Shown one piece after another: positions 8,129 through 16,264 of a stretch of DNA of 32,050 nucleotides. The DNA lies in NCBI GenBank assembly GCA_945787525.1, contig CALZJC010000002.1, forward strand, positions 1 to 32,050, read 5' to 3'. The stretch is from Thermoanaerobaculia bacterium. Lineage in GTDB: Bacteria > Acidobacteriota > Thermoanaerobaculia > Multivoradales > JAHEKO01. The notes under the pieces are model-generated. The model saw only the letters and a list, made by a program, of their open reading frames with translations, did no database searches and was not told where the DNA came from. The translations under genes and the position numbers were made by a program. The stretch's first letter is position 1. Each line of letters starts with the position of its first letter.

Positions 8129-8617
8129 CTAGCCCCCGACGAAGTGCCGGTAGCCGCGGTTCCAGTACACCAGCGGCTGATCTTCGGGCCGCGGGATGGC
8201 GTGCGCCTGGACCTCGCCGATGTAGATGGTGTGGGTCCCCGACGGGAAGCGGTCACGGATCGTGCAGTCGAGCCAGGCGAGGGCATCTTCGAGAATGGGC
8301 GCGCCGGTCACCGCTTCACCCCAGCTGCCCACGGCGAAGCGGTCCTCGTCCTTGACCCAGGCAAACCGGTTGGAAAGCTCGGTGTGGTCCTCGCCCAGAA
8401 TGTTGACAGCGAAGACCGCGCCCTCCTCCTCCAGTAGCCGGTAGCCGTAGTGCTCGTGGTCGACGATCACGCAGACGAGGGGCGGATCGGGAGAGACCGA
8501 AGCGAACGCCGAAACGGTCAGACCGTGGCGCCTCCCGCCGGCTTGGACGGTGACGATGGTGACACCGGCCGGGAACAGCCGCATGGCATGACGGTACTCC
8601 TCCGACGAGATCGACAT
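8129..8617 (-). CDS. Flavin reductase family protein (HpaC/FRP-like, FMN-binding split barrel)
   Basis: This 162-residue protein starts at the ATG at 8617. The longer track ORF (to 8851) reads through the divergent intergenic region and is rejected. The family signature is complete: FPAGVTIVTVQAGGRRHGLTVSAFASVSPDPPLVCVIVD near the N-terminus, AVFAVNILGEDHTELSNRFA in the middle, and DALAWLDCTIRDRFPSGTHTIYIGEVQ towards the end. Such enzymes reduce FMN or FAD with NAD(P)H and hand the flavin to a partner monooxygenase, or bind FMN tightly. No monooxygenase gene lies next to it. The upstream ribosome site is weak. It is divergent from the PilZ gene across a 139-base intergenic region. Confidence 0.88.
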   Translation of the reverse strand: MSISSEEYRHAMRLFPAGVTIVTVQAGGRRHGLTVSAFASVSPDPPLVCVIVDHEHYGYRLLEEEGAVFAVNILGEDHTELSNRFAWVKDEDRFAVGSWGEAVTGAPILEDALAWLDCTIRDRFPSGTHTIYIGEVQAHAIPRPEDQPLVYWNRGYRHFVGG

Positions 8618-8756
8618 CGGGGCGACTCTAGCAGCCCGTGGTAGAGGTCTGGACGGCCGCGCGGCAAGGGCTTTCGGTTCGGCAGCCGGCAAGATCGCGA
8701 CCCCGGATTCCGTCCGTTCGGGTGCGGCCGGGCCATGAGGCCGCGGCCCGGTCACC

Positions 8757-9107
8757 ATGAGCAGCCGATCCCGTCGCCGCCAGCGTTCCAGGGGCCGCCG
8801 CCGATTTCCCCGCTGGCAGGTACCCGACGGCCGGCTGGTCGGGCCGGTCATGACCGCCAGGGTGCTCGATCTGGGCCCGGCCGGCGCTCATATCGAAACC
8901 ACCAGCGCGCTGCGCGTCGGCGCTCCCTACGCCTTCACCCTCGAGCTGGCGGGCCCCAACCGCCGCCTGCACGGCCGCGTCCGGTGGTGCCGCCTGGTCG
9001 GCACCCGCGCGGCGACCGCTGGTGAGCGGACGCCGGTCTACCGCGCCGGCGTCGTCTGGAACACCCAGGGCCTGCCGCCAATCCGCCGCCCGGAGGGTGG
9101 CCGATAG
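8757..9107 (+). CDS. PilZ domain protein
   Basis: This 116-residue protein consists of a single PilZ-like barrel. The N-terminal arginine cluster (RRRQRSRGRRRFPRWQVP) occupies the place of the RxxxR c-di-GMP motif. The second motif, normally D/NxSxxG, appears as DLGPAGAHIET, with Gly where Ser is usual. The remaining strands are YAFTLELAGPNRRLHGRVRWCR and YRAGVVW. Binding of c-di-GMP is therefore plausible but not assured. The ATG at 8757 lies close to the divergent flavin reductase start. The stop at 9105 begins TAGCCTG and lies 14 bases before the convergent UbiD stop. The window also has a PilT ATPase at 30.5 kb, so a role in surface motility signalling is possible. Confidence 0.75.
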   Translation: MSSRSRRRQRSRGRRRFPRWQVPDGRLVGPVMTARVLDLGPAGAHIETTSALRVGAPYAFTLELAGPNRRLHGRVRWCRLVGTRAATAGERTPVYRAGVVWNTQGLPPIRRPEGGR

Positions 9108-9121
9108 CCTGCCCACCCGTG

Positions 9122-10933
9122 TCAGTACCGATCCAGATGGCCGCGCTCGGCGTCGCCCATCTCCACACCGCCCTCGGGGAAGTACTCTCTCCATCGCCGG
9201 TCCACCTTGCGGGCGACCTCCGGATCGCAGCACAGCTCATCGGGAAAGCCCGGCTTGAGGCGCGCATCGATGAGGATCGGCGGCCGGTAGGAGAGGTGGT
9301 TGCGCAGCGGCTCGCGACCCGCGGCGTGGATGTCCGCCGCCGGCTCGAAACGCGTGAACGTGGTCCACAGGAAGTTCATCGCCGAGGCGGCCGCGCGCCG
9401 GGGTTCGTCGGTCAGAACCACCAGCGGCCAGTCGGCGAAAGCGGCGTTGGCCGCCAGCCGGCTGGCGGCTTCGCGCTCGTCGGCGAGCCGGGGCCCGCCG
9501 ACCACGAGACATCCCGGGCAGAAGACCTCGACCTCGCTGACGCCGATCGGCAGCTCGGCCGAGAACTCCCGCGGCAGCTCCCGCACCGGATCGCCCAGCC
9601 CCAGCCAGACACCCTTCGAGCCCTCGTTGACCGCCGGCCCGGTGTAGTCGAGCGTGTCCATCGACAGGTTGGCGAAAACAAACAGATCGGTCTCGGGGCG
9701 GGTGCGCGCGAGCAGGTGGACCAGGGTGGCGCGGAAGTCCTTGAGATCCACCTCCCGATCGGTCACCAGGAGGAACTTGGTCAACGACAGCTGGCCCTCG
9801 CCGAGGATGCGAAAGGCGCTGACCATCGCCTCGCGCCGGTAGCGCTCGCGCACCACGGCCGCGGCCAGCGAGTGGTAGCCGGTCTCACCGTAGGACCAGA
9901 GATCCTTGACGCCGGGCATCACCAGCGGGAACAACGGCGCCAACAGCTCCTGCAGCAGATCGCCGATGAAAAAGTCCTCCTGCCGCGGCTTGCCGACCAC
10001 GGTGGCCGGGTAGATGGCGTCACGGCGGCGCGCCAGCCGCTGGACTTCGAAGACGGGGTAGTCGTGGGTCAGCGAGTAGTAACCGTAGTGGTCGCCGAAC
10101 GGACCCTCGGGCCGCCGCTCCCGGGGTGGGACGACGCCGCTCAGAGCGATCTCCGCCGTCGCCGGCACCGGATGCCCCCCCGGTCCCTCGACCACCGGCA
10201 GCCGGCCGCCGGCGATGAGCGAGGCCAGCATCAACTCGGGCAGATTCTCGGGCAGCGGCGCGATCGCCGAGAGGATCAGAGCCGGCGGTCCGCCCAGGAA
10301 GATCGTCGCCGGCAGCGGCTCGCCCCGCTCCTCCGCCACGCGGTAGTGGAAACCGCCGCCCTTGCCGATCTGCCAGTGCATGCCGGTGGTGCGCGGCCCG
10401 TGCACCTGCAGGCGGTAGAGACCCAGGTTGTGGCGACCGTCCTCCGGGTGCTGGGTGTAGGTCAGGCCGAGGGTCAGGAACGGGCCACCGTCCTCGGGCC
10501 AGGTTGTCAGAGCCGGCAGCCGGGTCAGGTCGACGTCGTCGCTCACCTGCTCGAGCACCGGCCCGCCGCGCTGGCGCCTGAGGCCCACCCGCAAAGCCTC
10601 CCAGGCCAGGTCGCGCGCCCCCCACAGCCGGCCGGGGGTCGGCGGCAGCAGCTCCTCGGCCAGCGCCGCCAGCCGCCGAATCAGCCGGAACGGCCGCTGG
10701 CCGAATGCCAGCTCGGCGCGCCGCGCGGTACCGAACAGATTGGTCACCGCCGGCAGCTCGGCGCCCCGGATCCGGTTGAAGAGCAGGGCCGGACCCCCGG
10801 CGGCGATCACCCGCCGGTGGATCTCGGCGGCCTCCTGGTCGGGGTCGACCTCGGCCTCGACCACCACCAGGTCGCCGTCGCGGCGCAGCTGTTCCAGAAA
10901 CGAGCGTAGATCGGCGAAAGTCTGGAGGCTCAT
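9122..10933 (-). CDS. UbiD family decarboxylase
   Basis: This 603-residue protein belongs to the prenylated-FMN-dependent UbiD family. It opens with LQTFADLRSFLEQLRRDGDLVVVE, as the family does. The metal and prFMN-binding block HNLGLYRLQVHGPRTTGMHWQIGKGGGFHYR lies around residues 168-200. The catalytic-region motif EGPFGDHYGYYS is near residue 275. The C-terminal RFRP-type ending is replaced by RPPILIDARLKPGFPDELCCDPE. UbiD enzymes reversibly decarboxylate aromatic or conjugated acids: polyprenyl-hydroxybenzoate in ubiquinone synthesis, menaquinone precursors, or, in some archaea, trans-anhydromevalonate phosphate. No UbiX flavin prenyltransferase is in the window. Its position 111 bases upstream of a divergent squalene/phytoene synthase gene suggests a link to prenyl or quinone metabolism. 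The antisense 596-residue ORF is a shadow. Confidence 0.92.
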   Translation of the reverse strand: MSLQTFADLRSFLEQLRRDGDLVVVEAEVDPDQEAAEIHRRVIAAGGPALLFNRIRGAELPAVTNLFGTARRAELAFGQRPFRLIRRLAALAEELLPPTPGRLWGARDLAWEALRVGLRRQRGGPVLEQVSDDVDLTRLPALTTWPEDGGPFLTLGLTYTQHPEDGRHNLGLYRLQVHGPRTTGMHWQIGKGGGFHYRVAEERGEPLPATIFLGGPPALILSAIAPLPENLPELMLASLIAGGRLPVVEGPGGHPVPATAEIALSGVVPPRERRPEGPFGDHYGYYSLTHDYPVFEVQRLARRRDAIYPATVVGKPRQEDFFIGDLLQELLAPLFPLVMPGVKDLWSYGETGYHSLAAAVVRERYRREAMVSAFRILGEGQLSLTKFLLVTDREVDLKDFRATLVHLLARTRPETDLFVFANLSMDTLDYTGPAVNEGSKGVWLGLGDPVRELPREFSAELPIGVSEVEVFCPGCLVVGGPRLADEREAASRLAANAAFADWPLVVLTDEPRRAAASAMNFLWTTFTRFEPAADIHAAGREPLRNHLSYRPPILIDARLKPGFPDELCCDPEVARKVDRRWREYFPEGGVEMGDAERGHLDRY

Positions 10934-11044
10934 GGGGATCCGCCCGGAGGTGTCTGACGTGAGCCGGCAGGATACCAGCGGCGCCCCCGGACGCGGGGCG
11001 GCTGCTAGACTGCGGCCAAAGAGTCAGCAGGATCTGCAGACCCA

Positions 11045-12112
11045 ATGAGCTACGACCTCTTCTCGAGCCCGGCCGCGCGAGAGCCGGGACCGGTGGCCCT
11101 GACAGAGGCCATCGCCGCGAAGGACCTCAACAACCTCTATCTGACCAGCTGCTATTTCGCCGACCCGGTGCGCTACGCCGCGTTCTGCTCGCTGTACGCG
11201 CTGATGCGCGTCATCGACGATCGAGTCGACGCGTTGCCACAGGATGCGACCGGCTTCGACCCCGCCGGCGAGCACGATGTGCTTCGCTTCTGGGAAGAGG
11301 CGCTGTTCGAGGCGGCCGACGGAGCGGCACCGCCGTCGGGGCTGGCTGAGCGCTGCCGCATGCCCGAGGCACGGCCGCTGGTAACCGAGGCGGCGCGGGC
11401 GATGCAGCGGTTTCCCTTCCCCCGGAAGCTGTGGCGGAACTTCTTCTCGGCGATGCACCGCGACATCGAGCAAGCTCGGTTCGAGACCTACCAGGAGTTC
11501 CTCGACTACACCGAAGGAGCCAGCGTCGCGCCGACCTCGATCTACCTATACCTCGTCGCCGCCGGCAACGAGTCCAGCACGGGCGCCTACGTCCTGCCGG
11601 ACGGCTTCGACCTCATTCACTGCGGCCGCCACCTGGGCGTCTTCTCCTATCTGGCGCACATCCTTCGGGATATGGCCCTCGACCTGGAGACCGGCGAGAA
11701 GGGCCTGCTCTATCTGGCGCGGGAGGACCTGAGCCGTTTTGGCCTCGACGAGGCGAGACTGCGTCAGGACCTCGAGAAGGGCAAGGCCCGGGAGTCGCTG
11801 CGAGAGCTGGCGGCCGAGCTGGCGCGGCGAGCCTACGAAGCCAGGGATCGCGGCGTCGCCGAACTCGAGCCCCTGCAGGGTCATCTGGAGCCGGACTGCG
11901 CCTTCATCCTGGAGGTCATCCTGGAGATCTACGGGCAGGCCCTCGCCAAGCTGGCCGCCGTCTCTTTCGACCCGATGACGGGCAAGCACCACCTGAGCCT
12001 CGAGGAGAAGTACGCGACCGTCAGCCGCGTCGCCCAACGCCTGGGATTCACGCCGCCGGCGGACGTTCTGTCCAGGCGGCCGATCGCCGCGGCCAGTCGC
12101 CCGCGGGCCTGA
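11045..12112 (+). CDS. Squalene/phytoene synthase family protein
   Basis: This 355-residue trans-isoprenyl diphosphate synthase of the head-to-head class joins two prenyl diphosphates into a squalene- or phytoene-like chain. The first aspartate-rich motif is ALMRVIDDRVD near residue 58. The second is HILRDMALDLETGEKGLLYLAREDLSRFGL near residue 208, with both DxxxD metal sites intact. The usual QLTN before ILRD is replaced by SYLA(H), so it is a divergent member. The N-terminal NNLYLTSCYFADPVRYAAFCSLYAL matches the family. It could be an HpnC/HpnD-like, CrtB-like or dehydrosqualene synthase; sequence alone does not decide. It faces the mevalonate operon tail to tail, its last 65 bases overlapping the 3' end of the flavoprotein gene on the other strand. 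Confidence 0.9.
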   Translation: MSYDLFSSPAAREPGPVALTEAIAAKDLNNLYLTSCYFADPVRYAAFCSLYALMRVIDDRVDALPQDATGFDPAGEHDVLRFWEEALFEAADGAAPPSGLAERCRMPEARPLVTEAARAMQRFPFPRKLWRNFFSAMHRDIEQARFETYQEFLDYTEGASVAPTSIYLYLVAAGNESSTGAYVLPDGFDLIHCGRHLGVFSYLAHILRDMALDLETGEKGLLYLAREDLSRFGLDEARLRQDLEKGKARESLRELAAELARRAYEARDRGVAELEPLQGHLEPDCAFILEVILEIYGQALAKLAAVSFDPMTGKHHLSLEEKYATVSRVAQRLGFTPPADVLSRRPIAAASRPRA

Positions 12113-13316
12113 CGAAATCCCACAGAAAACCGGGCCGCAGGATCTCGGTCTTGGCGACCGCATGGCCCATCAGCCCCATGAAGCGGTCGGCCCATCGTCG
12201 GCTGGCGGCGGCCCTGGCGACGGCCAGGTCCACCAGACCCGGCCGGGCGTGGAAGCGCTGCAGCAGCCTGCCGAGACGGAACTCGGTCAGCATCCGGCGA
12301 CGCCACACCCGCTCGAAATCGCCCATCGGCCCGGCCGTGGAGAGATCGCCGGCCGCGATCGCCCGGTCCGCGAGAGCGGCGGCATCGACCCCGCTGCTCA
12401 TGGCGTTGTGGATGCCGTGGCCGGTGAACGGATCGACGAAGCCCGCAGCGTCGCCGACCAGCATCACGCCATCGGCGACAACGCGGCGGCCGTCGTGTCC
12501 GCCGGGCAGCAGCCAGCCCTCCACGTCCCGCACGCTGTCGAGGTCCACGTGCTGCCGCAACAAGCGCTCGAGCCGCCGGCGGAGCTTGACGCCGCGCGCT
12601 CGCCGATCGACTTCGACCATGCCCACACCGATGTTGGCGCGCCCATCGGGCTGCGGCACTATCCAGCAGCAACCAGGCATCAGCTCACGATCGGTGATCA
12701 CCGTGAGGTACCGGTCACCCTCCGGCCAGTCGGCGTAGGCCCGCATGCCGACGTAGAGGTCGTTGCCGCGACTGCCGCGGGCGGCCGGCGGTCGGATACC
12801 GCTCTCCCTCGCCACCCGGCTGGCCGCTCCGTCGGCACCGATGACGACACGCGCGTCGAGGGTCTCGATGCCCCGCGGAGTGTCGATCTGAAGCCGGCTG
12901 AAACGGCCCTCACCGTGCCGCCGGAGCCGCACCAGCCGATGCTCTTGCCGCAACTCGGCGCCGCAGCTCACGGCATGCGCCGCGAGCCGTGCGTCGAGCT
13001 TCTCACGAGGCAGGATTCGCCAGGGATGCACGGTGCCTCGCGCATCGCAAAACCCGCCCTGGATCCGCCGACCGCTCGCCGACACGTAGCGGCATCCGTC
13101 GAGCGACAGCGCATCGGGAGCGATGGCCTCCAGACTCGTGCCGACTCGCGACAGCGATCCGTCGACCTCTGGCAGCAGGACGTCGCCGCAGACCTTGTCA
13201 CGCGGGAAGCCGGCGGCGTCGAGAAGGACCACCGACCTGCCTCGGCGAGCGAGCAGCGAAGCGGCAAGGCTGCCCGCCGGGCCGGCCCCCACGACGACGA
13301 CTTCGGCAACGCTCAC
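12048..13316 (-). CDS. FAD-dependent oxidoreductase, geranylgeranyl reductase family
   Basis: This 422-residue flavoprotein starts at the GTG at 13316 (VSVAEVVVVGAGPAGS). The track ORF to 13688 only adds a shadow of the kinase gene. The Rossmann motif GAGPAGSLAASLLARRG is followed by FPRDKVCGDVLLPEV, a hallmark of geranylgeranyl-reductase-type enzymes. A C-terminal FAD motif, GDAAGFVDPFTGHGIHNAMSSG, lies near residue 285. Family members saturate isoprenoid chains (archaeal lipids, menaquinone side chain by MenJ, the chlorophyll tail) or oxidise other hydrophobic substrates. As last gene of the mevalonate operon and convergent to a squalene/phytoene synthase, it probably reduces a polyprenyl product. 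The gap to the upstream kinase is 31 bases. Confidence 0.88.
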   Translation of the reverse strand: MSVAEVVVVGAGPAGSLAASLLARRGRSVVLLDAAGFPRDKVCGDVLLPEVDGSLSRVGTSLEAIAPDALSLDGCRYVSASGRRIQGGFCDARGTVHPWRILPREKLDARLAAHAVSCGAELRQEHRLVRLRRHGEGRFSRLQIDTPRGIETLDARVVIGADGAASRVARESGIRPPAARGSRGNDLYVGMRAYADWPEGDRYLTVITDRELMPGCCWIVPQPDGRANIGVGMVEVDRRARGVKLRRRLERLLRQHVDLDSVRDVEGWLLPGGHDGRRVVADGVMLVGDAAGFVDPFTGHGIHNAMSSGVDAAALADRAIAAGDLSTAGPMGDFERVWRRRMLTEFRLGRLLQRFHARPGLVDLAVARAAASRRWADRFMGLMGHAVAKTEILRPGFLWDFVRPAGDWPRRSAAWTERPPAA

Positions 13317-13347
13317 GCCGCGAGCGCCCCCCGCTGTCCTGCCGCCC

Positions 13348-14187
13348 TCATCTCCGTGTCCCGGCGCCGTCGCCGCCGGTTTGGATCGCCGCCACATGGG
13401 TTCCCGGGACCGCTCTGCCAGCCAGCGCGCGCGCCAGCCTGCCGGGCTCCAGACCGTTGAGGATCCACGAGTCGACACCCAGTCGGGCGAGGGCGGCGGC
13501 GGTCTCCAGCCGGTGCCGCATGCCGCCGGTGACGTCGGTGCCGGCGGCCTCACCGGCCGACGCCAGGACGCGGCGCAGGTTGGCGCCCGTGACCGCCTCG
13601 ACCAGGCGCCCGTCGCGATCGTAGACACCCTCCGTCTCGCCCAGCCACAGCACGCGCGCCACCGGGCGACGGCGCCGTCGCAGGGCATTCACCAGGGCCC
13701 GGAAGACGCTCTCGGTCGAGCAGATGGCGGCGCCCTGGCGCCGATCCAGCACCACGTCGCCGTAGGTGACGGGCAGCAGGCGTCGATCGAGCGCGTGCAG
13801 GAGAGGCTCGAGCGCCAGGCCGACCGGCCGGCCGCCGCTGGCGCTCATGAAGCTCGACGGCGCCAGCGAGAACGGCGCCGCGCCCGCTGCGAGCCGGCCG
13901 TCGACGACCAGGCGATGCAGCGCCGCGGCGCGCGCCTGGGTCTCGGACACGCCGACCAGCTGGCTTCGACCGGCCACGCCCCGATGGACCCCATGCCGGG
14001 CCGCCGCGGGGTGGCCGAACGAGCCGCTGCCGTGGCCGACGATCAGCCGGCCGGCGCTCGCGTCCGACGCGCCTGCGATCTCGCCCGCCAACCGGGCGAT
14101 CACCCGGCCGCGCGATCGGCCGGGCCGGCGCTTGTCGGTGATCAGGCTGCCGCCCAGCTTGACCAGGGTCAGCGAAGCGCGCGTCAA
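13348..14187 (-). CDS. ipk: Isopentenyl phosphate kinase (IPK)
   Basis: This 279-residue amino-acid-kinase-fold protein phosphorylates isopentenyl phosphate to IPP with ATP in the cytoplasm. The N-terminal nucleotide motif is LTLVKLGGSLITDK (Lys10). GHGSGSFGH at residues 51-59 ends in the histidine (His59) that is catalytic in archaeal IPKs and separates them from glutamate and fosfomycin kinases. VTYGDVVLD and GTDVTGGM are further IPK signatures. I place the start at TTG 14187: it overlaps the upstream TGA (TTGA) and AGGAG lies seven bases before it; the track extension to 14928 is shadow. IPK is typical of archaea and plants and is uncommon in bacteria. Here it sits inside a mevalonate operon that lacks a recognisable phosphomevalonate kinase. 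Confidence 0.93.
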   Translation of the reverse strand: MTRASLTLVKLGGSLITDKRRPGRSRGRVIARLAGEIAGASDASAGRLIVGHGSGSFGHPAAARHGVHRGVAGRSQLVGVSETQARAAALHRLVVDGRLAAGAAPFSLAPSSFMSASGGRPVGLALEPLLHALDRRLLPVTYGDVVLDRRQGAAICSTESVFRALVNALRRRRRPVARVLWLGETEGVYDRDGRLVEAVTGANLRRVLASAGEAAGTDVTGGMRHRLETAAALARLGVDSWILNGLEPGRLARALAGRAVPGTHVAAIQTGGDGAGTRR

Positions 14188-15182
14188 AACAGGTGCTCCT
14201 CGATCGACCGCGGCCCGGTGCCCACCCGGTCCCGTAGCAGCGAGATCACTCGCGGCAGCCCGGCGAGCGCCGCCGCCACCGCCTCCTCGTCTCCAGGCCC
14301 ACAGATGACGTGCACGTTGGGCCCCGCGTCCATGGTGAACCAGGCGCCGACACCGCGCGCTCGCAGCTGGCGCACCGCCTCCAGGACCTCGAGCGTGCCC
14401 GGGCGCCAGTAGAAGATGGGCGGCCGGGACGACATGGCGATCAGGTGCAGATCGATCGCCTCCTGCTCGACGATCGGGCCGAGCCGTTCCAGATCCCGGT
14501 CCCGGATCGCCTGTCCCACCGCCGCCAGACGCTCGCCGAGCCGTTCCTGGCGCAGGGCGAACTGCGGGCTGGTCGAGGCACGGCGGTGGCCCTCGCGGGA
14601 GGAGACCGACTTGAAAGCTGTGTCGACCACGGCGACCAGATCGCACAACGGCCAGTGATCGGCTGGAGCCAGCGAGACGGCCGGGCTCGCGGGGTCGGCA
14701 TCGTCGGCCGGCCAGCGCACGTAGCCGCCCATCACCGAGCGCGCCGCCGAGCCCGAGCCGCTCAGCCGCGCCAGCAACGACAGCTCGGCCGCATCCGGGT
14801 CGCGCTCGAGGCTCGCCGCTACCGCTATGGCGAGCGCCGCAAAGCCGGCGGCCGAGGAGGCGATGCCCGCGCCGGTGGGAAAGTTGTTGCGCGTGGCGAC
14901 CCGGAACGGGACCTCGACGGCGGCCCACCGCCGCAGCTGATCGAGATGACGGCGCACGCCCGCGACGAACGCCACCGGTGCCTCTTCCAGTACGCCGCCG
15001 GCCGTCGCCAGCAGGACCTCGTCTCGGCCGGCTGCCGGTAAGCGCTCCACCGTGGTCCGCGCGCGGCAGTGATCGAGCGTCATGGACACCGAGGCGTTCT
15101 CCGGCAGCGCCGACTCCAGATCCCGCGCCCCCCAGTACTTGATGAAGGCGATGTTGGCCGGGGCTTCGACCGTTACCTTCAA
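14184..15182 (-). CDS. mvaD: Mevalonate phosphate/diphosphate decarboxylase family (GHMP)
   Basis: This 332-residue protein (from TTG 15182) matches the mevalonate diphosphate decarboxylase family: EAPANIAFIKYWGARD (residues 6-21), NNFPTGAGIASSAAGFAAL, GSGSAARSVMGGYVRW and the catalytic-Asp block TMDAGPNVHVI near the C-terminus. The enzyme phosphorylates the 3-hydroxyl of its substrate and decarboxylates it. The position equal to yeast Lys22 (KYWGKRD) is Ala19 here, while the preceding Lys (Lys15) is kept. Because IPK follows and no phosphomevalonate kinase is present, the substrate may be mevalonate 5-phosphate, giving isopentenyl phosphate, rather than the diphosphate. The TTG start overlaps the mevalonate kinase TGA; the track start at 15236 would give 54 extra bases inside that gene. 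The specificity is inference; the family is certain. Confidence 0.9.
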   Translation of the reverse strand: MKVTVEAPANIAFIKYWGARDLESALPENASVSMTLDHCRARTTVERLPAAGRDEVLLATAGGVLEEAPVAFVAGVRRHLDQLRRWAAVEVPFRVATRNNFPTGAGIASSAAGFAALAIAVAASLERDPDAAELSLLARLSGSGSAARSVMGGYVRWPADDADPASPAVSLAPADHWPLCDLVAVVDTAFKSVSSREGHRRASTSPQFALRQERLGERLAAVGQAIRDRDLERLGPIVEQEAIDLHLIAMSSRPPIFYWRPGTLEVLEAVRQLRARGVGAWFTMDAGPNVHVICGPGDEEAVAAALAGLPRVISLLRDRVGTGPRSIEEHLF

Positions 15183-16264
15183 GCTGCCCCCACCCGCAGC
15201 CCCGGAGCGCCCATGGCGCACTCGATACGACGCCAACCGGCGGGCGCGGGCGGCGCCCGTCGCGCTGACAGAGAGTAGACCAGCAGACAGCCGGCGGCAG
15301 CGCCGCTCAGCGCTCCGGCACCCGAGATCTTCGCCGCACCACCGGCCCGTTCCAGCCGCCGCACCATCCGGCGAACCGGCTCCGGCACGACGCCCACCTC
15401 TTCCAGGCAGCGCTCGAAGTCGCGCACCGGCGCCGCCACGGCGGCGCGGTCACCGCTCTCGAGCGCCGCGCGAAAGCTCATCGCTGCGGTGCGCATCCTG
15501 GCCAAGACGGTATCGAAGCCGGCCGGATCGTCCCGTCGGCGATCGGCGACCGCCGCCACGACGGCGCCGGTGCTCTCGGCCGGCGGCCCGCTGTCGTAGA
15601 TGCGGAAGGCTTGCAGCAGCTCGGGCCGGGCCGCCACCGGCCGCAGCCGCAGTTCGCCAGCGGCATCGCGATCGGCCCACTGGAGGCCGCCGCGCAGGAC
15701 GGTGCCGTGATCGACCCCCGAAGGGCGGCCGTGCTGACGCCGCTCCACCTCCAGCGCCAACCGCCCCACCCGTTCCGGATCCGCCTCGCCACCGCGCCAG
15801 GCGAGAAAACCGGCGATCACCGACACGGCCACCGCCGCCGAAGAGCCAAACCCGGCGCCCACCGGAAGCTCGGAGCGGACCCGCAGACGAAGCGGCGGCA
15901 GAGCCTCGGGAGCCCGCTCAACCGCGGCCTCGCCCAGCGCCACCCGGACCAGGGCCGCCGGGTCGTCGTCGCGCTCGAAAAGGGCGCCCTCGCGATATGC
16001 CAGCCAGCGCGCCCGGGCTCGAGCGGTGTGCTCGGCGATCTCCCGCCAGCTGCCGTGAGTGTGTATCCCGAGGTCCGGCAGATCCAGCTCGACACCCTGG
16101 CCGACGCCGTCGCCGAGCTCGGCTCGCACCCTGAGCCCGAGGGCCGCGGTCAGGGCCGGCTGACCATAGACCGCGCCGTGCTCGCCCATCAGGATCAGCT
16201 TGCCGGGTGCGGAGACAGCGACCACGGTACGCCGAGCCCGGGAGCTAGGATGAGCCGTTGCCAC
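15179..16264 (-). CDS. mvk: Mevalonate kinase
   Basis: This 361-residue GHMP kinase phosphorylates mevalonate to mevalonate 5-phosphate. The N-terminal motif VSAPGKLILMGEHGAVYGQPAL (from about residue 17) contains the substrate-proximal Lys22 and is diagnostic for mevalonate kinase. The ATP-binding motif LPVGAGFGSSAAVAVSV lies near residue 135. The catalytic aspartate segment RPSGVDHGTVLRGG is near 190. The third GHMP motif GGAAKISGAGALSG is near the C-terminus. The start is a GTG at 16264 that overlaps the end of the reductase gene by 20 bases. The stop overlaps the next start as TTGA. It is the only canonical small-molecule GHMP kinase besides the decarboxylase in the operon. Confidence 0.94.
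   Translation of the reverse strand: MATAHPSSRARRTVVAVSAPGKLILMGEHGAVYGQPALTAALGLRVRAELGDGVGQGVELDLPDLGIHTHGSWREIAEHTARARARWLAYREGALFERDDDPAALVRVALGEAAVERAPEALPPLRLRVRSELPVGAGFGSSAAVAVSVIAGFLAWRGGEADPERVGRLALEVERRQHGRPSGVDHGTVLRGGLQWADRDAAGELRLRPVAARPELLQAFRIYDSGPPAESTGAVVAAVADRRRDDPAGFDTVLARMRTAAMSFRAALESGDRAAVAAPVRDFERCLEEVGVVPEPVRRMVRRLERAGGAAKISGAGALSGAAAGCLLVYSLSARRAPPAPAGWRRIECAMGAPGLRVGAA

Noticed and set aside
8757-9107. Asserting c-di-GMP binding by the PilZ protein
   Set aside because: The second motif has Gly in place of the usual Ser (DLGPAG), so binding is not certain. I kept only the domain call.
9119-10909. 596-residue plus-strand ORF
   Set aside because: It is exactly antisense to the UbiD gene, whose family motifs are complete.
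13123-14412. Plus-strand ORFs across the IPK and flavoprotein genes
   Set aside because: These are shadows; the minus-strand genes have full catalytic motifs.
14188-14928. N-terminal extension of the IPK ORF to 14928
   Set aside because: The added residues are Arg/Gly-rich antisense-type sequence inside the decarboxylase gene. The TTG at 14187 with AGGAG is a better start.
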